Shown piece by piece: positions 33,153 to 41,649 of a stretch of 64,000 nt of DNA. How positions within the stretch are numbered: position 1 is the first letter of the stretch; the number at the start of each line of letters is the position of its first letter. The translations under genes and the position numbers were made by a program. The DNA is from Lachnospiraceae bacterium MC2017. GTDB lineage: Bacteria; Bacillota; Clostridia; Lachnospirales; Lachnospiraceae. The stretch is taken from assembly GCA_000701625.1 (NCBI GenBank), contig JNJK01000010.1:62001-126000 (forward strand), in the 5' to 3' direction. The notes below the pieces were generated by a model. The model searched no databases. It was not told where the DNA came from and was given only the letters and a program-made list of their open reading frames with translations.

Positions 33153-35261
33153 TTACCGAAGTAAGTAGTTCATTTCATCGATCATTTCTCTCGGTACTTC
33201 CTTTCCGAGATTCTCGACCTTCTTAATGGTAGCCTGAACCAGTCTGGCCTTACCTGACTGCTTCACCTTCCATTTATCTATTATTTCCGCATATTGTGGA
33301 TTTTCATGCATCTTATCCCTAAGTGCTTTAGGGAACGGACAATAACGGAATACTATTCCACGGGCGGTCTTATTCATTCTGGCCGACCCGGTAGCCTCAT
33401 TCCTGATGTATGCAGTGTAATCCTGTACAAATACGCCGCGATAATTATTTCTGGCTTTCTGCAAAGCAGTCTTGATCTTTTCACGTGTTTCCGGTGAAAG
33501 CTCATGATTCTTTTTATAGAACTGCAGATAATCACAATATTCACTTGTAAGTGACGGATCAGTCACATCATTCCAGTGTACGCCCTGCACTCTGCGGCAC
33601 ATTTCCCAACGGTACTCTCCGCAAAGCTTGACCAGAGCTTCATCGAGATCTTCTGTATAGAAGATCGGCATGAGCATTCTGGCCGGTGTATCACGCTTCT
33701 TTCCGTCGATTTCCTGCCACATCAGGGTTCTGGAACCCATATTTGGCATCAAAATTATATTCGGCAGGACCTCAACACTCTTAACAAACTGATTTACATC
33801 AAGTTCAGCATAAGTCTGATATGTTTCACGATAGAAAAGTGAAAAATCAATTTCACGGATCTTATCTATCGCCTGCATTAACTTGTCCTTTGTGAGCATC
33901 GTCTGATCAAGAGGACGTATGATCTCCTCGGAATTAAACTGAGGGATAAAGGTAGTGATACGTCCGTATGTCACTCTGTTACCCATGGTAAACAGATTAT
34001 CTATCTCAAACTTTACACGTTCCCTACGATCATTTGTAAGTTCTGCTGCCTGAGCCTTTGTTATATTTCCGCTCTGAACCTGTTCACGGAGATATTCCGG
34101 ATAATCGGCATCAAATTCATTCTTTGAAGGATTCTCTGCCATTTCAAATATCCTGCGCAGCCACTCCGGTACTGTGAATACATGCTTATTTGGATCAGGT
34201 CTCCATTTGAGCATCAGCTGATACAGCTTCTTTGTATCTTCCTTGCCCACAAGACGCTCATCAATAAAGCCAAACATCAGGAACATCCTGACTTCAGCAG
34301 GAGGTGTGGCATCTTCCAACGTCTTCAGAAATACATCAGTGTAAACAGAATAGAAGATCCTGGACATCTCTTTTCTAAGCCTACGCATCTCATCGCTGGA
34401 ATCATTTTTATCAGGTGCTGCCAAAAACTGATCTACGAGCTGATGCATCATCTTTGCAGTATCAGAATTTGCACCGGCATATCCCAAAATGATATCCATT
34501 GCTCCGGTGATTTCTTTATCTCCCGCTTCGTCGCCGCCTGATGATGAAGCCTCATCCGAACGAGCCTTAAGGAAACGAAAATCTAATTCAAAATCACCAA
34601 CAACTTCTTCCAGACGTTCACGGTACTCAACGAGCTCCATTATCTGTTCTGAAACAGTTGTGTCAAATTCAGACATTCGCATTACTGTTCCGATACAGAG
34701 ATTAGGGGACAGCGCATAAAATCCTTTTCTAACAAGGGCATCATTTTCCATAAGGCTGTTAAGATAAGTCAACCTCCAGCCTTCAAGCCCCTCCTCTTCC
34801 GGCGGTGCCTCAAGATCTCTGATCTCAGGGTATTCCTTCACTTCCTGGCCGTTCTCCACAGCATAGGTCGGATAGTTATCGAAATCACTCTTTATGGAAT
34901 GATATCTGGATTCTACTTCTGTATGCAGTTTTTCATACCATGAATACAGATCAAGCGCCGTCTTTACAGAACTGGACGCAAGAACCGGAGAGATCTTTCC
35001 CTGCATCTGAACAACCTTTGCTATGTCCTCTGCTGAACTATACTCATGCGTATAAACCGTGACATCATCTATGGCCTCATAGTCATACGCATACGCTTCT
35101 TCCGGAGTTTCAAAACAACCGATAAGTGCACCTGTCTTAAGGATCATACTTCCATAAGCATTTGAAACTCTGACCTGCCCCTTCAGCAGGATTTCGACTT
35201 CTTCTACACGTTCCCCAACTGTGTGAAGCATGTCTTCAGCTTTGATTTCCTTCATACCCAT
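33153..35261 (-). CDS. large uncharacterised protein with cyclic-nucleotide-binding-like N-terminus
   Basis: 702 residues, ribosome binding site AGAGGTT. The first ~115 residues (VEILLKGQVRVSNAYGSMILKTGALIGCFETPEEAYAYDYEAIDDVTVYTH) resemble the jelly-roll of Crp/Fnr-type cNMP-binding domains. The rest, about 120-702, is soluble and acidic-helical with WRLTYLNSLMENDALVRKGFY, an acidic Ser/Gly/Asp/Glu linker near 240, VRMFLMFGFIDERLVG, and GSRTLMWQEIDGKKRDTPARM near residue 510. There is no DNA-binding HTH of the Crp kind and no recognised enzyme motif. It is probably cytoplasmic. It sits between the NhaC antiporter and the 151-residue gene. Function unknown. Confidence 0.65.
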   Translation of the reverse strand: MGMKEIKAEDMLHTVGERVEEVEILLKGQVRVSNAYGSMILKTGALIGCFETPEEAYAYDYEAIDDVTVYTHEYSSAEDIAKVVQMQGKISPVLASSSVKTALDLYSWYEKLHTEVESRYHSIKSDFDNYPTYAVENGQEVKEYPEIRDLEAPPEEEGLEGWRLTYLNSLMENDALVRKGFYALSPNLCIGTVMRMSEFDTTVSEQIMELVEYRERLEEVVGDFELDFRFLKARSDEASSSGGDEAGDKEITGAMDIILGYAGANSDTAKMMHQLVDQFLAAPDKNDSSDEMRRLRKEMSRIFYSVYTDVFLKTLEDATPPAEVRMFLMFGFIDERLVGKEDTKKLYQLMLKWRPDPNKHVFTVPEWLRRIFEMAENPSKNEFDADYPEYLREQVQSGNITKAQAAELTNDRRERVKFEIDNLFTMGNRVTYGRITTFIPQFNSEEIIRPLDQTMLTKDKLMQAIDKIREIDFSLFYRETYQTYAELDVNQFVKSVEVLPNIILMPNMGSRTLMWQEIDGKKRDTPARMLMPIFYTEDLDEALVKLCGEYRWEMCRRVQGVHWNDVTDPSLTSEYCDYLQFYKKNHELSPETREKIKTALQKARNNYRGVFVQDYTAYIRNEATGSARMNKTARGIVFRYCPFPKALRDKMHENPQYAEIIDKWKVKQSGKARLVQATIKKVENLGKEVPREMIDEMNYLLR

Positions 35262-35304
35262 AAGCTTAACCTCTTTTCTAAATAGAAATACTCCCCTTTA
35301 CATG

Positions 35305-36810
35305 TTAATCTGCTGTCTTTGCTTTTAATACATGCAGAACAACAAGCATCACTACAGCTCCCGCACCGAGTGACAACCATGCATTCTGTGTAAATCCTGC
35401 AATTAGATATCCAACTACGCAACTGCTAACAACAACTGCCGCATACTGAAGCTGAGTCGCTACGTGATTCATGTGATAGCACTGCGCTCCTGCACTGGAC
35501 ATGATCGTCGTATCTGAGATCGGTGAAACATGATCTCCTGCAACCGCACCTGCAAGAACCGCTGATACAGAAATGATCATCATCTGCAGATTTTCCGGTC
35601 CCTGGAAGATGCTTGTCACGATCGGAACAAGGATTGCAAATGTTCCCCAGCTGGTTCCTGTTGAAAATGCAATAAAGATAGCGATAAAGAACATGATCAC
35701 AGGAACGAACGCTGTTCCAAATGAACCTTCTCCAACAAATCCGCTTACAAAGCTCTGAATCTCAAGAGCACTTGTCATTCCCTTTAATGTCCACGCGAAT
35801 ACAAGGATGGTCACAGCCGGTATCATGAGCTGGAATCCGCTTACAAAACTGTCCATATACTCCTTAAAGGTTACAACCTTTCTCGGCAGATAAAGAACAA
35901 GCATGAACATAAGCGTAATAAATGTTGCAAAAATAAGTGAGATCTCAGAATCACAGTTTGCAAAGGCATCCTGAACATTCACTCCGCCATTCTGGAAGCC
36001 TGTATAGATCATCGCTCCGACAGCTGCAAGTATCAGTACAAGTGTAGGAAGAACCAGATCGATAACCTTTCCGTTTTCATTTTCCTGAACTTCACTACTA
36101 TTCTGGAATTCACCTGCGTGGCTGGTGAAAAGATCACCCTTTGCCGCATTCACCTCATGAGTCTTCATCTGACCAAAATCAAGAGCAGTGGTGCCGATAA
36201 AGATAACCATAAACAGTGTAAGTATCGCATAAAGATTAAACGGTATCGTACTGATAAAAAGCTGAAGACCGTTTATGCCTGCTTCTTCCGGCACATATGA
36301 GTTTACTGCCGCTGCCCAACTGGAAATAGGAGCAATGATACATACCGGCGCAGCCGTTGCATCTATGATATATGCGAGCTTTGCTCTGGAAACCTTATAT
36401 CTGTCAGTCACCGGTCTCATAACACTTCCGACTGTAAGACAGTTAAAATAATCATCTACAAAAATGATCATTCCAAGCGCTGTCGTAGAAAGAAGTGCTG
36501 CTCTCTTTGACTTTATCTTTTTCGAAGCCCATCTGCCGTATGCAGCAGATCCACCCGATTTCTGCATCAGGATGACGATCATACCAAGCATTACAAGGAA
36601 TATCAGGATATTCAGATCTATATTTTCTGTCATCACAGTAAATATAGACTGAAAAGAGATCCACGGCGAGAACTGACCATAGAGAAGTGCTCCAGTCAGG
36701 ATTCCGATGAAAAGCGAGCTATAAACCTCCTTTGTGATAAAAGCGAGAAGAATAGCGATCACAGGCGGTAAGAGAGACCATGCTGTACCGATAAAAACAG
36801 AGTTTTCCAT
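35305..36810 (-). CDS. NhaC-family Na+/H+ antiporter
   Basis: 501 residues with about 11-12 membrane segments. WSLLPPVIAILLAFITKEVYSSLFIGI at the N-terminus, FVDDYFNCLTVGSVMRPVTD, FSTGTSWGTFAILVPI and GAVAGDHVSPISDTTIMSSAGA are hallmarks of the NhaC ion-transporter family, which exchanges Na+ (or organic acids, in malate-lactate relatives) for protons. Substrate choice cannot be settled by sequence. It is the first gene ahead of the two uncharacterised proteins, behind a good promoter. Confidence 0.9.
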   Translation of the reverse strand: MENSVFIGTAWSLLPPVIAILLAFITKEVYSSLFIGILTGALLYGQFSPWISFQSIFTVMTENIDLNILIFLVMLGMIVILMQKSGGSAAYGRWASKKIKSKRAALLSTTALGMIIFVDDYFNCLTVGSVMRPVTDRYKVSRAKLAYIIDATAAPVCIIAPISSWAAAVNSYVPEEAGINGLQLFISTIPFNLYAILTLFMVIFIGTTALDFGQMKTHEVNAAKGDLFTSHAGEFQNSSEVQENENGKVIDLVLPTLVLILAAVGAMIYTGFQNGGVNVQDAFANCDSEISLIFATFITLMFMLVLYLPRKVVTFKEYMDSFVSGFQLMIPAVTILVFAWTLKGMTSALEIQSFVSGFVGEGSFGTAFVPVIMFFIAIFIAFSTGTSWGTFAILVPIVTSIFQGPENLQMMIISVSAVLAGAVAGDHVSPISDTTIMSSAGAQCYHMNHVATQLQYAAVVVSSCVVGYLIAGFTQNAWLSLGAGAVVMLVVLHVLKAKTAD

Positions 36811-36827
36811 TTAGCGACTTCTTTCCT

Positions 36828-36850
36828 GAAGACTGCATTTCTGCGTCTTC
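36828..36850 (-). promoter_or_regulatory. hairpin in the nhaC leader
   Basis: GAAGAC (36828-36833) pairs with GTCTTC (36845-36850) and GCA with TGC inside. It lies just upstream of the ribosome binding region of nhaC and might tune its translation. Confidence 0.4.
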
Positions 36851-36893
36851 AAATATTTTTTTCATACGTGCATAGATATGCATATTATTGAAT

Positions 36894-36923
36894 ATTATAA
36901 CCCGCGAGACTGCATTGTGACAA
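36894..36923 (-). promoter_or_regulatory. sigma-A promoter of nhaC
   Basis: On the minus strand, TTGTCA (36923-36918), 18 bases, TATAAT (36899-36894). It is divergent from the PilZ gene promoter. Confidence 0.65.
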
Positions 36924-36995
36924 CAAAAAAACTCAATGGTTTTACCACCTGTAATCTGTTACAATAGGTGTAGCATGATGTAAGGGGGAAACTGT

Positions 36996-37715
36996 ATGTA
37001 TCTCAATGACATTACACCCGGTTCCCGTATCTCTATACGTGCCGTGGATAGAGAGCATCCGGAAAATTCAGTAGAGGTTACGACTGATGTGATCGAACAG
37101 TTAATGGATACCAGAGGTCACCATGTCGCTTTCGCTTCACCTATATATATTGATGACAAAGTTCTGTCTACAAACGAAGGACGAAGTGTTTTTGACGTTT
37201 ATTACTTTGATCCGGAGCAAAAGCGAGTATATGAATGGCGTCATACTCCGGTGCGTTACGTTCTTTGCAAAAACAGGAGATGCTACATTATTGTTTCTGA
37301 TGCTGAGGGAGTACTTACAAACCGGCGCGACACTTTCCGCATCCCGCTTTCAGAACCCTGTATTATTCAGGTTGGGGAAAACAGAAAGACCTATGAAGGC
37401 TTTGTTCATGATATCTCAGCCATGGGTATTGCGGTAACTATGCCCAAAATGGAGGAAGCCCCTCTTTTCAAAGCTTTCTCGATCGTTTTTTCCGATTCAG
37501 GAACACGATCACGCTTCCGTCTCTCCGCAACCTGCCGCCATGTCCGTGATTACCGTGAAAACATCATCCTCTGTGGATGCGAACTTCACAAAAACAGTCC
37601 TATGCTAAGCAGTTTTGTTAATCGCAAACAGATCGATGCGATGAAAAAACAAAGCGGTCAGGATCTCAAATATTTAAACAGCAGTAGATTTACCATAGAA
37701 AAAAGAGCTGAGTGA
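36996..37715 (+). CDS. PilZ-domain c-di-GMP-binding protein (YcgR-like)
   Basis: 239 residues. Residues 1-105 are a YcgR-like N-terminal barrel. The PilZ domain at about 108-225 carries the c-di-GMP motif RxxxR at 111-115 (RRDTFR) and DxSxxG at 139-144 (HDISAMGIAV), both intact. YcgR-type proteins slow flagellar rotation or act on other outputs when c-di-GMP is high. With three flagellins and two GGDEF proteins in the window a motility role is likely, but not proven. The ribosome binding site is AAGGGGG. A TACAAT -10 lies at about 36960. It is divergent from nhaC and convergent with the CotH gene. Confidence 0.88.
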   Translation: MYLNDITPGSRISIRAVDREHPENSVEVTTDVIEQLMDTRGHHVAFASPIYIDDKVLSTNEGRSVFDVYYFDPEQKRVYEWRHTPVRYVLCKNRRCYIIVSDAEGVLTNRRDTFRIPLSEPCIIQVGENRKTYEGFVHDISAMGIAVTMPKMEEAPLFKAFSIVFSDSGTRSRFRLSATCRHVRDYRENIILCGCELHKNSPMLSSFVNRKQIDAMKKQSGQDLKYLNSSRFTIEKRAE

Positions 37716-37728
37716 TCTCAGCTCTTTT
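37701..37728. terminator. bidirectional terminator between the PilZ and CotH genes
   Basis: A perfect 12-bp stem, AAAAGAGCTGAG (37701-37712) with 37717-37728, loop TGAT, which includes the PilZ stop codon. A and T runs flank both sides. Confidence 0.85.
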
Positions 37729-37747
37729 CAAAATTTAAACAGTCTTA

Positions 37748-39454
37748 TTATCTTTCAATCTTTCCGAGAGAAAACATTTCCACTCCCGTTTCATTTATGT
37801 CATAGCTCGAAAGCACTAACCCATCCTCTTTTCCTCTCGACAGGAAGAGATTGTTGTATTTAAGTAAAAGATTTACCTTATCGTTTCCGGCATCAAAGAA
37901 CATCCACTGCTGATGTTCACTTCCGTTCCATGCTTCTTCTGTTATGAGCGCATCACCATAATCACGTTTTTCATACTCAACCCCTGTAAGAACTTTTCCT
38001 GTCATAACATCTTCTATGACAAAAAATCCATTAGGTAGCTGCATGAGTTTAAAGTTTTTCGCATATCCGAGATCCAGCGCGTATTCACCATCATCCGGTG
38101 TCACTCTGGTAAGAAAGATCTTATCCATAAGTGCCTTTCGCTGCGTCAGCTTCCTAATAAGGCTTTCCACTTCCTCATTATAATCCTCAAATACTATATT
38201 GTCTGTCCCTGCTATATCTGAGTTTAAAACACTATTGTACTTGTCAAAAAGAAGTTTCTGATCTTTCTCTGCGGATTTTCTTAGTTCCTCAGCCTTTTTC
38301 GGAAGCGCTTCTATCTCTTTGTCTATAGCATACTGAAATACTTCTTTGTATTTTAGTTCAACTTCCGCACGAAAACCGGGTATATCCATGAGATCCGTAA
38401 GAATATGTGTATCGTTTACCCATTCTCTGTCATCCGTATAATTGGCATTATAAACCCACAATTTTCTCGGATTATTGTATAGATTTGTCGGACCAACAGT
38501 ATTGTTTCCATACGCTGCGTCATGATCCCATATAGGCCCGGCAGCTATCTTTTCATCTCTACCTCCCCGATACAGATAAAAACTGGTACAGGTAGAATCT
38601 ATATTTTCGGCATACTCCGAAAGCAGATAATAATTTACGAAGGAATCGATATTTATATCATTTTTTACTGCTTCCCAATTTCCTGTAGAAGCATCTCTCT
38701 CGAAACAATTATATGCCTCTGCAAAGGATTTAACATTCTCCATTTCCGCAGCTTTCATGTTGCAATCCTTAAGCGCTATCTTGGTTCCGTATGTTTCTGA
38801 GACGAAAAATGGCTCTTCTGAATGTATTTCTGCCATATCATTTGTTCCTGCGCCATCCTGTAAATCGCCGCTGTCATTTATATAGCAGTCGATTTCCATC
38901 AAGACGGCATCATCGCCCCGCAGATCAACGGAACTCTTATCAAGAGATATTTTGGGAAGAATATAATAGTTTCCCTGATATTCTCCATCAACATATAGAT
39001 CTACATGCTTTCCCATGGGAGAAAAACGTTCTCCAATGTCGCGTGCCAGATTAAAAGTGATGTCATTTCTAAGAAGAGTTCTGTCATATTCATTTGACAG
39101 AAGGACCCATTTTGAAGACGATCCAAGCCCCAGCAGATCCACATTTCCATTAAATTCTAACTGATATGGCTTTTTCACCCCCTTCCAGGTAGAATTACCC
39201 CTGCCTCGTATTGTTGCATCTATCTCTGTTCTAATATTGGCTCCGCTTACAGTAACACCCGTATATTCAATATATTTTGAACCGTTATTTATATCATCTA
39301 TTGTATTCCCGGATAAACCTATCCAAAGTTCAGGTATATTTCCTGCTTCTGTCGCCGCTTTCTTAACTATACCGAGCATCCCGCTCCAGATCATAAAGAT
39401 CAGAACAGCTGAGAACATCGCTCCTTTCGCTATCTTTTTCGCTTTTCTCTCCAT
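37748..39454 (-). CDS. CotH-family (kinase-like) secreted protein with ricin-type tail
   Basis: 568 residues from the ATG at 39454 (AGGTGA 4 bases before); a GTG ten codons upstream is less likely. A basic N-terminus and one membrane segment (about 10-28) act as a signal anchor. The CotH core spans about 75-420: IRGRGNSTWKGVKKPYQLEF, RTLLRNDITFNLARDIG, YVDGEYQGNYYI and the catalytic-type GPIWDHDAAYGN. The last ~100 residues (QQWMFFD, YNNLFLSRG) look like a ricin-B-type lectin fold. CotH proteins are atypical secreted protein kinases or cell-surface assembly factors. Outside the membrane its target is unknown. Confidence 0.82.
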   Translation of the reverse strand: MERKAKKIAKGAMFSAVLIFMIWSGMLGIVKKAATEAGNIPELWIGLSGNTIDDINNGSKYIEYTGVTVSGANIRTEIDATIRGRGNSTWKGVKKPYQLEFNGNVDLLGLGSSSKWVLLSNEYDRTLLRNDITFNLARDIGERFSPMGKHVDLYVDGEYQGNYYILPKISLDKSSVDLRGDDAVLMEIDCYINDSGDLQDGAGTNDMAEIHSEEPFFVSETYGTKIALKDCNMKAAEMENVKSFAEAYNCFERDASTGNWEAVKNDINIDSFVNYYLLSEYAENIDSTCTSFYLYRGGRDEKIAAGPIWDHDAAYGNNTVGPTNLYNNPRKLWVYNANYTDDREWVNDTHILTDLMDIPGFRAEVELKYKEVFQYAIDKEIEALPKKAEELRKSAEKDQKLLFDKYNSVLNSDIAGTDNIVFEDYNEEVESLIRKLTQRKALMDKIFLTRVTPDDGEYALDLGYAKNFKLMQLPNGFFVIEDVMTGKVLTGVEYEKRDYGDALITEEAWNGSEHQQWMFFDAGNDKVNLLLKYNNLFLSRGKEDGLVLSSYDINETGVEMFSLGKIER

Positions 39455-39518
39455 AATTTCACCTATCTGTTCTTCTCGAACCACCTAATTATGCGAGCCT
39501 TAATTTTTTATAAAGAAA

Positions 39519-39549
39519 AAGCCTCAGAACATAACCTATTCTGAGGCTT
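39519..39549 (-). terminator. terminator after tRNA-Trp
   Basis: AAGCCTCAGAA (39519-39529) pairs perfectly with 39539-39549, and TTTTTC follows on the minus strand. It lies 9 bp after the tRNA end. Confidence 0.85.
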
Positions 39550-39557
39550 AACCCAAG

Positions 39558-39628
39558 CAGGGGAAGAGGGATTCGAACCCCCGTGAACGGTTTTGGAGAC
39601 CGTGATACTGCCACTGTATGATTCCCCT
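39558..39628 (-). tRNA. tRNA-Trp (CCA)
   Basis: 71 bases. Acceptor AGGGGAA/TTCCCCT, a short D-arm ATAC/GTAT, anticodon stem ACGGT/ACCGT with loop CTCCAAA (U33 fixes the anticodon as CCA, at 39594-39596), T-arm GGGGG-TTCGAAT-CCCTC with one G-U pair, discriminator G as usual for bacterial tRNA-Trp. CCA is not encoded. Confidence 0.93.
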
Positions 39629-39688
39629 ATATGATATTTCATCTGCCACGTACTTGTATTTGTACAATCACTTGTCGCGACGCAGATA

Positions 39689-39717
39689 ATAATATCATAA
39701 CTATTGTTTGTATGCAA
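39689..39717 (-). promoter_or_regulatory. sigma-A promoter of tRNA-Trp
   Basis: On the minus strand, TTGCAT (39717-39712), 17 bases, TATTAT (39694-39689), about 60 bp before the tRNA. Confidence 0.6.
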
Positions 39718-39745
39718 GTACTTTTTAAAACTTTTTTAACTTATC

Positions 39746-39765
39746 GGAAATTCCGTTAGAATTCC
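39746..39765 (-). repeat. short dispersed hairpin repeat, copy 2
   Basis: GGAAATTCCGTTAGAATTCC overlaps the radA stop codon by one base. It differs from copy 1 (14526-14545) by a single base in these 20, and TTAT before it is also shared. On the minus strand it forms GGAATTC-TAACG-GAATTtCC. Confidence 0.6.
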
Positions 39766-41147
39766 TATCCTCGAACTATCTCCATCGCATCGCTCACCGA
39801 CCGCACACCTATCAGTTTCACTCCGGGATTTTCCCGTACGGATTTCATGGATGTATCAGGGATTATGACCGTCTTAAAGCCGAGTCTGTGCGCTTCATTT
39901 ACTCTTTGAGATATCTGGCTCACTGCCCTTACTTCACCGGAAAGTCCTACTTCACCGAATGCGACTATATCCGGAGAAATCGGACGGTTACGGAAAGATG
40001 AAGCGACTGCCATCACAATACCAAGATCTACTGCCGGCTCACTGACCTTTAGACCACCTGCTATATTTACATACGCATCCGATTGGGACAGGTGCATACC
40101 TACTCTTTTTTCAAGCACGGCCATCAACAGATTTACCCTATTGTAATCCGTACCGTTTGCCTGTCTCCTCGGAATACCAAATGCAGTGTCCGTAACAAGT
40201 GCCTGTATCTCCACCAGAAGCGGTCTCGTGCCCTCCATGCAGCAGGTCACAACAGATCCACTGGCATTTTCAGGACGCCCTGACAACATAAATTCTGACG
40301 GGTTGGTTACTTCTGCCAAACCGTCTTCATTCATCTCAAACACACCTATCTCGTCCGTAGACCCAAAACGGTTTTTTACTCCGCGAAGTACACGATATGC
40401 GCCATGCGTATCTCCCTCAAAGTAAAGCACTGTATCCACCATATGCTCAAGAACACGCGGTCCCGCAACAGCCCCCTCTTTTGTTACATGGCCGATTATA
40501 AATACGGTTATGCCCATACTTTTTGCAATACGCATGAGAACGCCGGTGGTTTCTCTAACCTGTGAAACCGATCCCGGTGCCGCGGAAACATTCTCATTAA
40601 ACATTGTCTGGATAGAGTCAACTACCACCATCTCAGGCTTTTGTTCTGAAATGATCTCAGAGATGTCATCGAGGTTTGTTTCAGAAAGGAGCTTCAGATC
40701 GTCTGTAAAAGATCCTAATCTGTTCGCCCTCATCTTTATCTGCTTTGCAGATTCCTCTCCCGAAACATATAAAACTGAGTGATGATCATTAGTAACATTC
40801 CTGCATATCTGTAAAAGAAGTGTAGACTTACCAATACCCGGGTCTCCACCCACAAGTACCATCGATCCCTTTACGATACCGCCGCCCAGAACTCTGTCCA
40901 TTTCACGGCTTCCACTTGTGATCTTGTCCTCCGGATCTTCCTCTATCTGTGACAACGGCTTCGGTATCTGGCGAAGCCCCTTTCTTCCTGCCGTCGCTGA
41001 CGCAGAAGAAACCGCCCCCTTAGAGACGGTTTCCTCAACCATTGTGTTCCACTCATGACACATAGGGCACTGCCCCAGCCACTTCGGTGACTCGTGTCCA
41101 CAGTTTTGACAATAAAATATAGTTTTTGACTTTTTAACAGATGCCAT
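39765..41147 (-). CDS. radA: DNA repair protein RadA (Sms)
   Basis: 460 residues, usual length. The N-terminal zinc finger is FYCQNCGHESPKWLGQCPMCHEW, split across residues about 11-33. Then come a RecA-like ATPase core with Walker A GGDPGIGKST, the RadA-specific KNRFG (GVKNRFGSTDEIGVF) and a C-terminal Lon-protease-like domain (VNIAGGLKVSEPAVDLGIVMAVASS). RadA promotes branch migration in homologous recombination and helps process stalled forks. Its ATG overlaps the stop of the small upstream gene by one base. Confidence 0.96.
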   Translation of the reverse strand: MASVKKSKTIFYCQNCGHESPKWLGQCPMCHEWNTMVEETVSKGAVSSASATAGRKGLRQIPKPLSQIEEDPEDKITSGSREMDRVLGGGIVKGSMVLVGGDPGIGKSTLLLQICRNVTNDHHSVLYVSGEESAKQIKMRANRLGSFTDDLKLLSETNLDDISEIISEQKPEMVVVDSIQTMFNENVSAAPGSVSQVRETTGVLMRIAKSMGITVFIIGHVTKEGAVAGPRVLEHMVDTVLYFEGDTHGAYRVLRGVKNRFGSTDEIGVFEMNEDGLAEVTNPSEFMLSGRPENASGSVVTCCMEGTRPLLVEIQALVTDTAFGIPRRQANGTDYNRVNLLMAVLEKRVGMHLSQSDAYVNIAGGLKVSEPAVDLGIVMAVASSFRNRPISPDIVAFGEVGLSGEVRAVSQISQRVNEAHRLGFKTVIIPDTSMKSVRENPGVKLIGVRSVSDAMEIVRG

Positions 41148-41560
41148 TATGCTCTCTTTACTTCAACCGGTACACTGCCATTTCCTGAAAGCTCTACACT
41201 TACTGAAAGCTTACCGCCAAGATTTGTCTTCATGCGTCCGCTTTCCTTGCCGTTAACAGACACTACATATTCTGTCTCATCAGCAAGTCCGAGTGTGATC
41301 TGTGCATCGTCAGCGCCTTCAACGTTGAACTTTACACCATCTTCCGCCTCAGCGAAATTTACGACACTGGTTCCGGGAACCGATTCATAGACAAACAATC
41401 CGTTTTTTTCGAGCTTTGTGATGTCTTTGTAGGTCTTTACCTTGTAAAGATCACCGTTATGCGGAAAATCCTCCTTCTTTGCCTTTGCGTCCAGGGTGTG
41501 ATCTCCAAAGCTCAGAGAACCGTCTGCCTCACTGCGAAGCAATTCCTTAACCGCTGCCAT
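41147..41560 (-). CDS. uncharacterised 137-residue protein upstream of radA
   Basis: A small soluble protein, no signal peptide. It begins MAAVKELLRSEADGSLSFGDHTL and contains LYKVKTYKDITKLEKNGLFVYESVPGTSV and a C-terminal beta-rich half (EYVVSVNGKESGRMKTNLGGKLSVSVEL). I recall relatives in Lachnospiraceae under the label endosialidase, but at this length and with no enzyme motif that name is not supported. It overlaps radA by one base and follows clpC on the same strand. Its ribosome binding site AGAGGAGG is good. The gene is real; the function is unknown. Confidence 0.75.
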   Translation of the reverse strand: MAAVKELLRSEADGSLSFGDHTLDAKAKKEDFPHNGDLYKVKTYKDITKLEKNGLFVYESVPGTSVVNFAEAEDGVKFNVEGADDAQITLGLADETEYVVSVNGKESGRMKTNLGGKLSVSVELSGNGSVPVEVKRA

Positions 41561-41582
41561 TTCTGTAACCTCCTCTAAAACC

Positions 41583-41599
41583 GTCAGTTGCTAACTGAC
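41583..41599 (-). terminator. small hairpin between clpC and the 137-residue gene
   Basis: GTCAGTT (41583-41589) and AACTGAC (41593-41599) pair around three bases, with GGTTTTAG after on the minus strand. It lies 5' of the small gene's ribosome binding site and is a possible weak terminator or leader hairpin. Confidence 0.35.
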
Positions 41600-41649
41600 T
41601 AAATGTTTCCAGTCTCTCAATGTCTATTTCGACTACATGCGCCCAAAAA

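Noticed and set aside
39558-39628. tRNA-Gly (TCC) reading of the tRNA at 39.6 kb
   Set aside because: Placing U33 correctly in the seven-base loop CTCCAAA gives anticodon CCA, i.e. tRNA-Trp.
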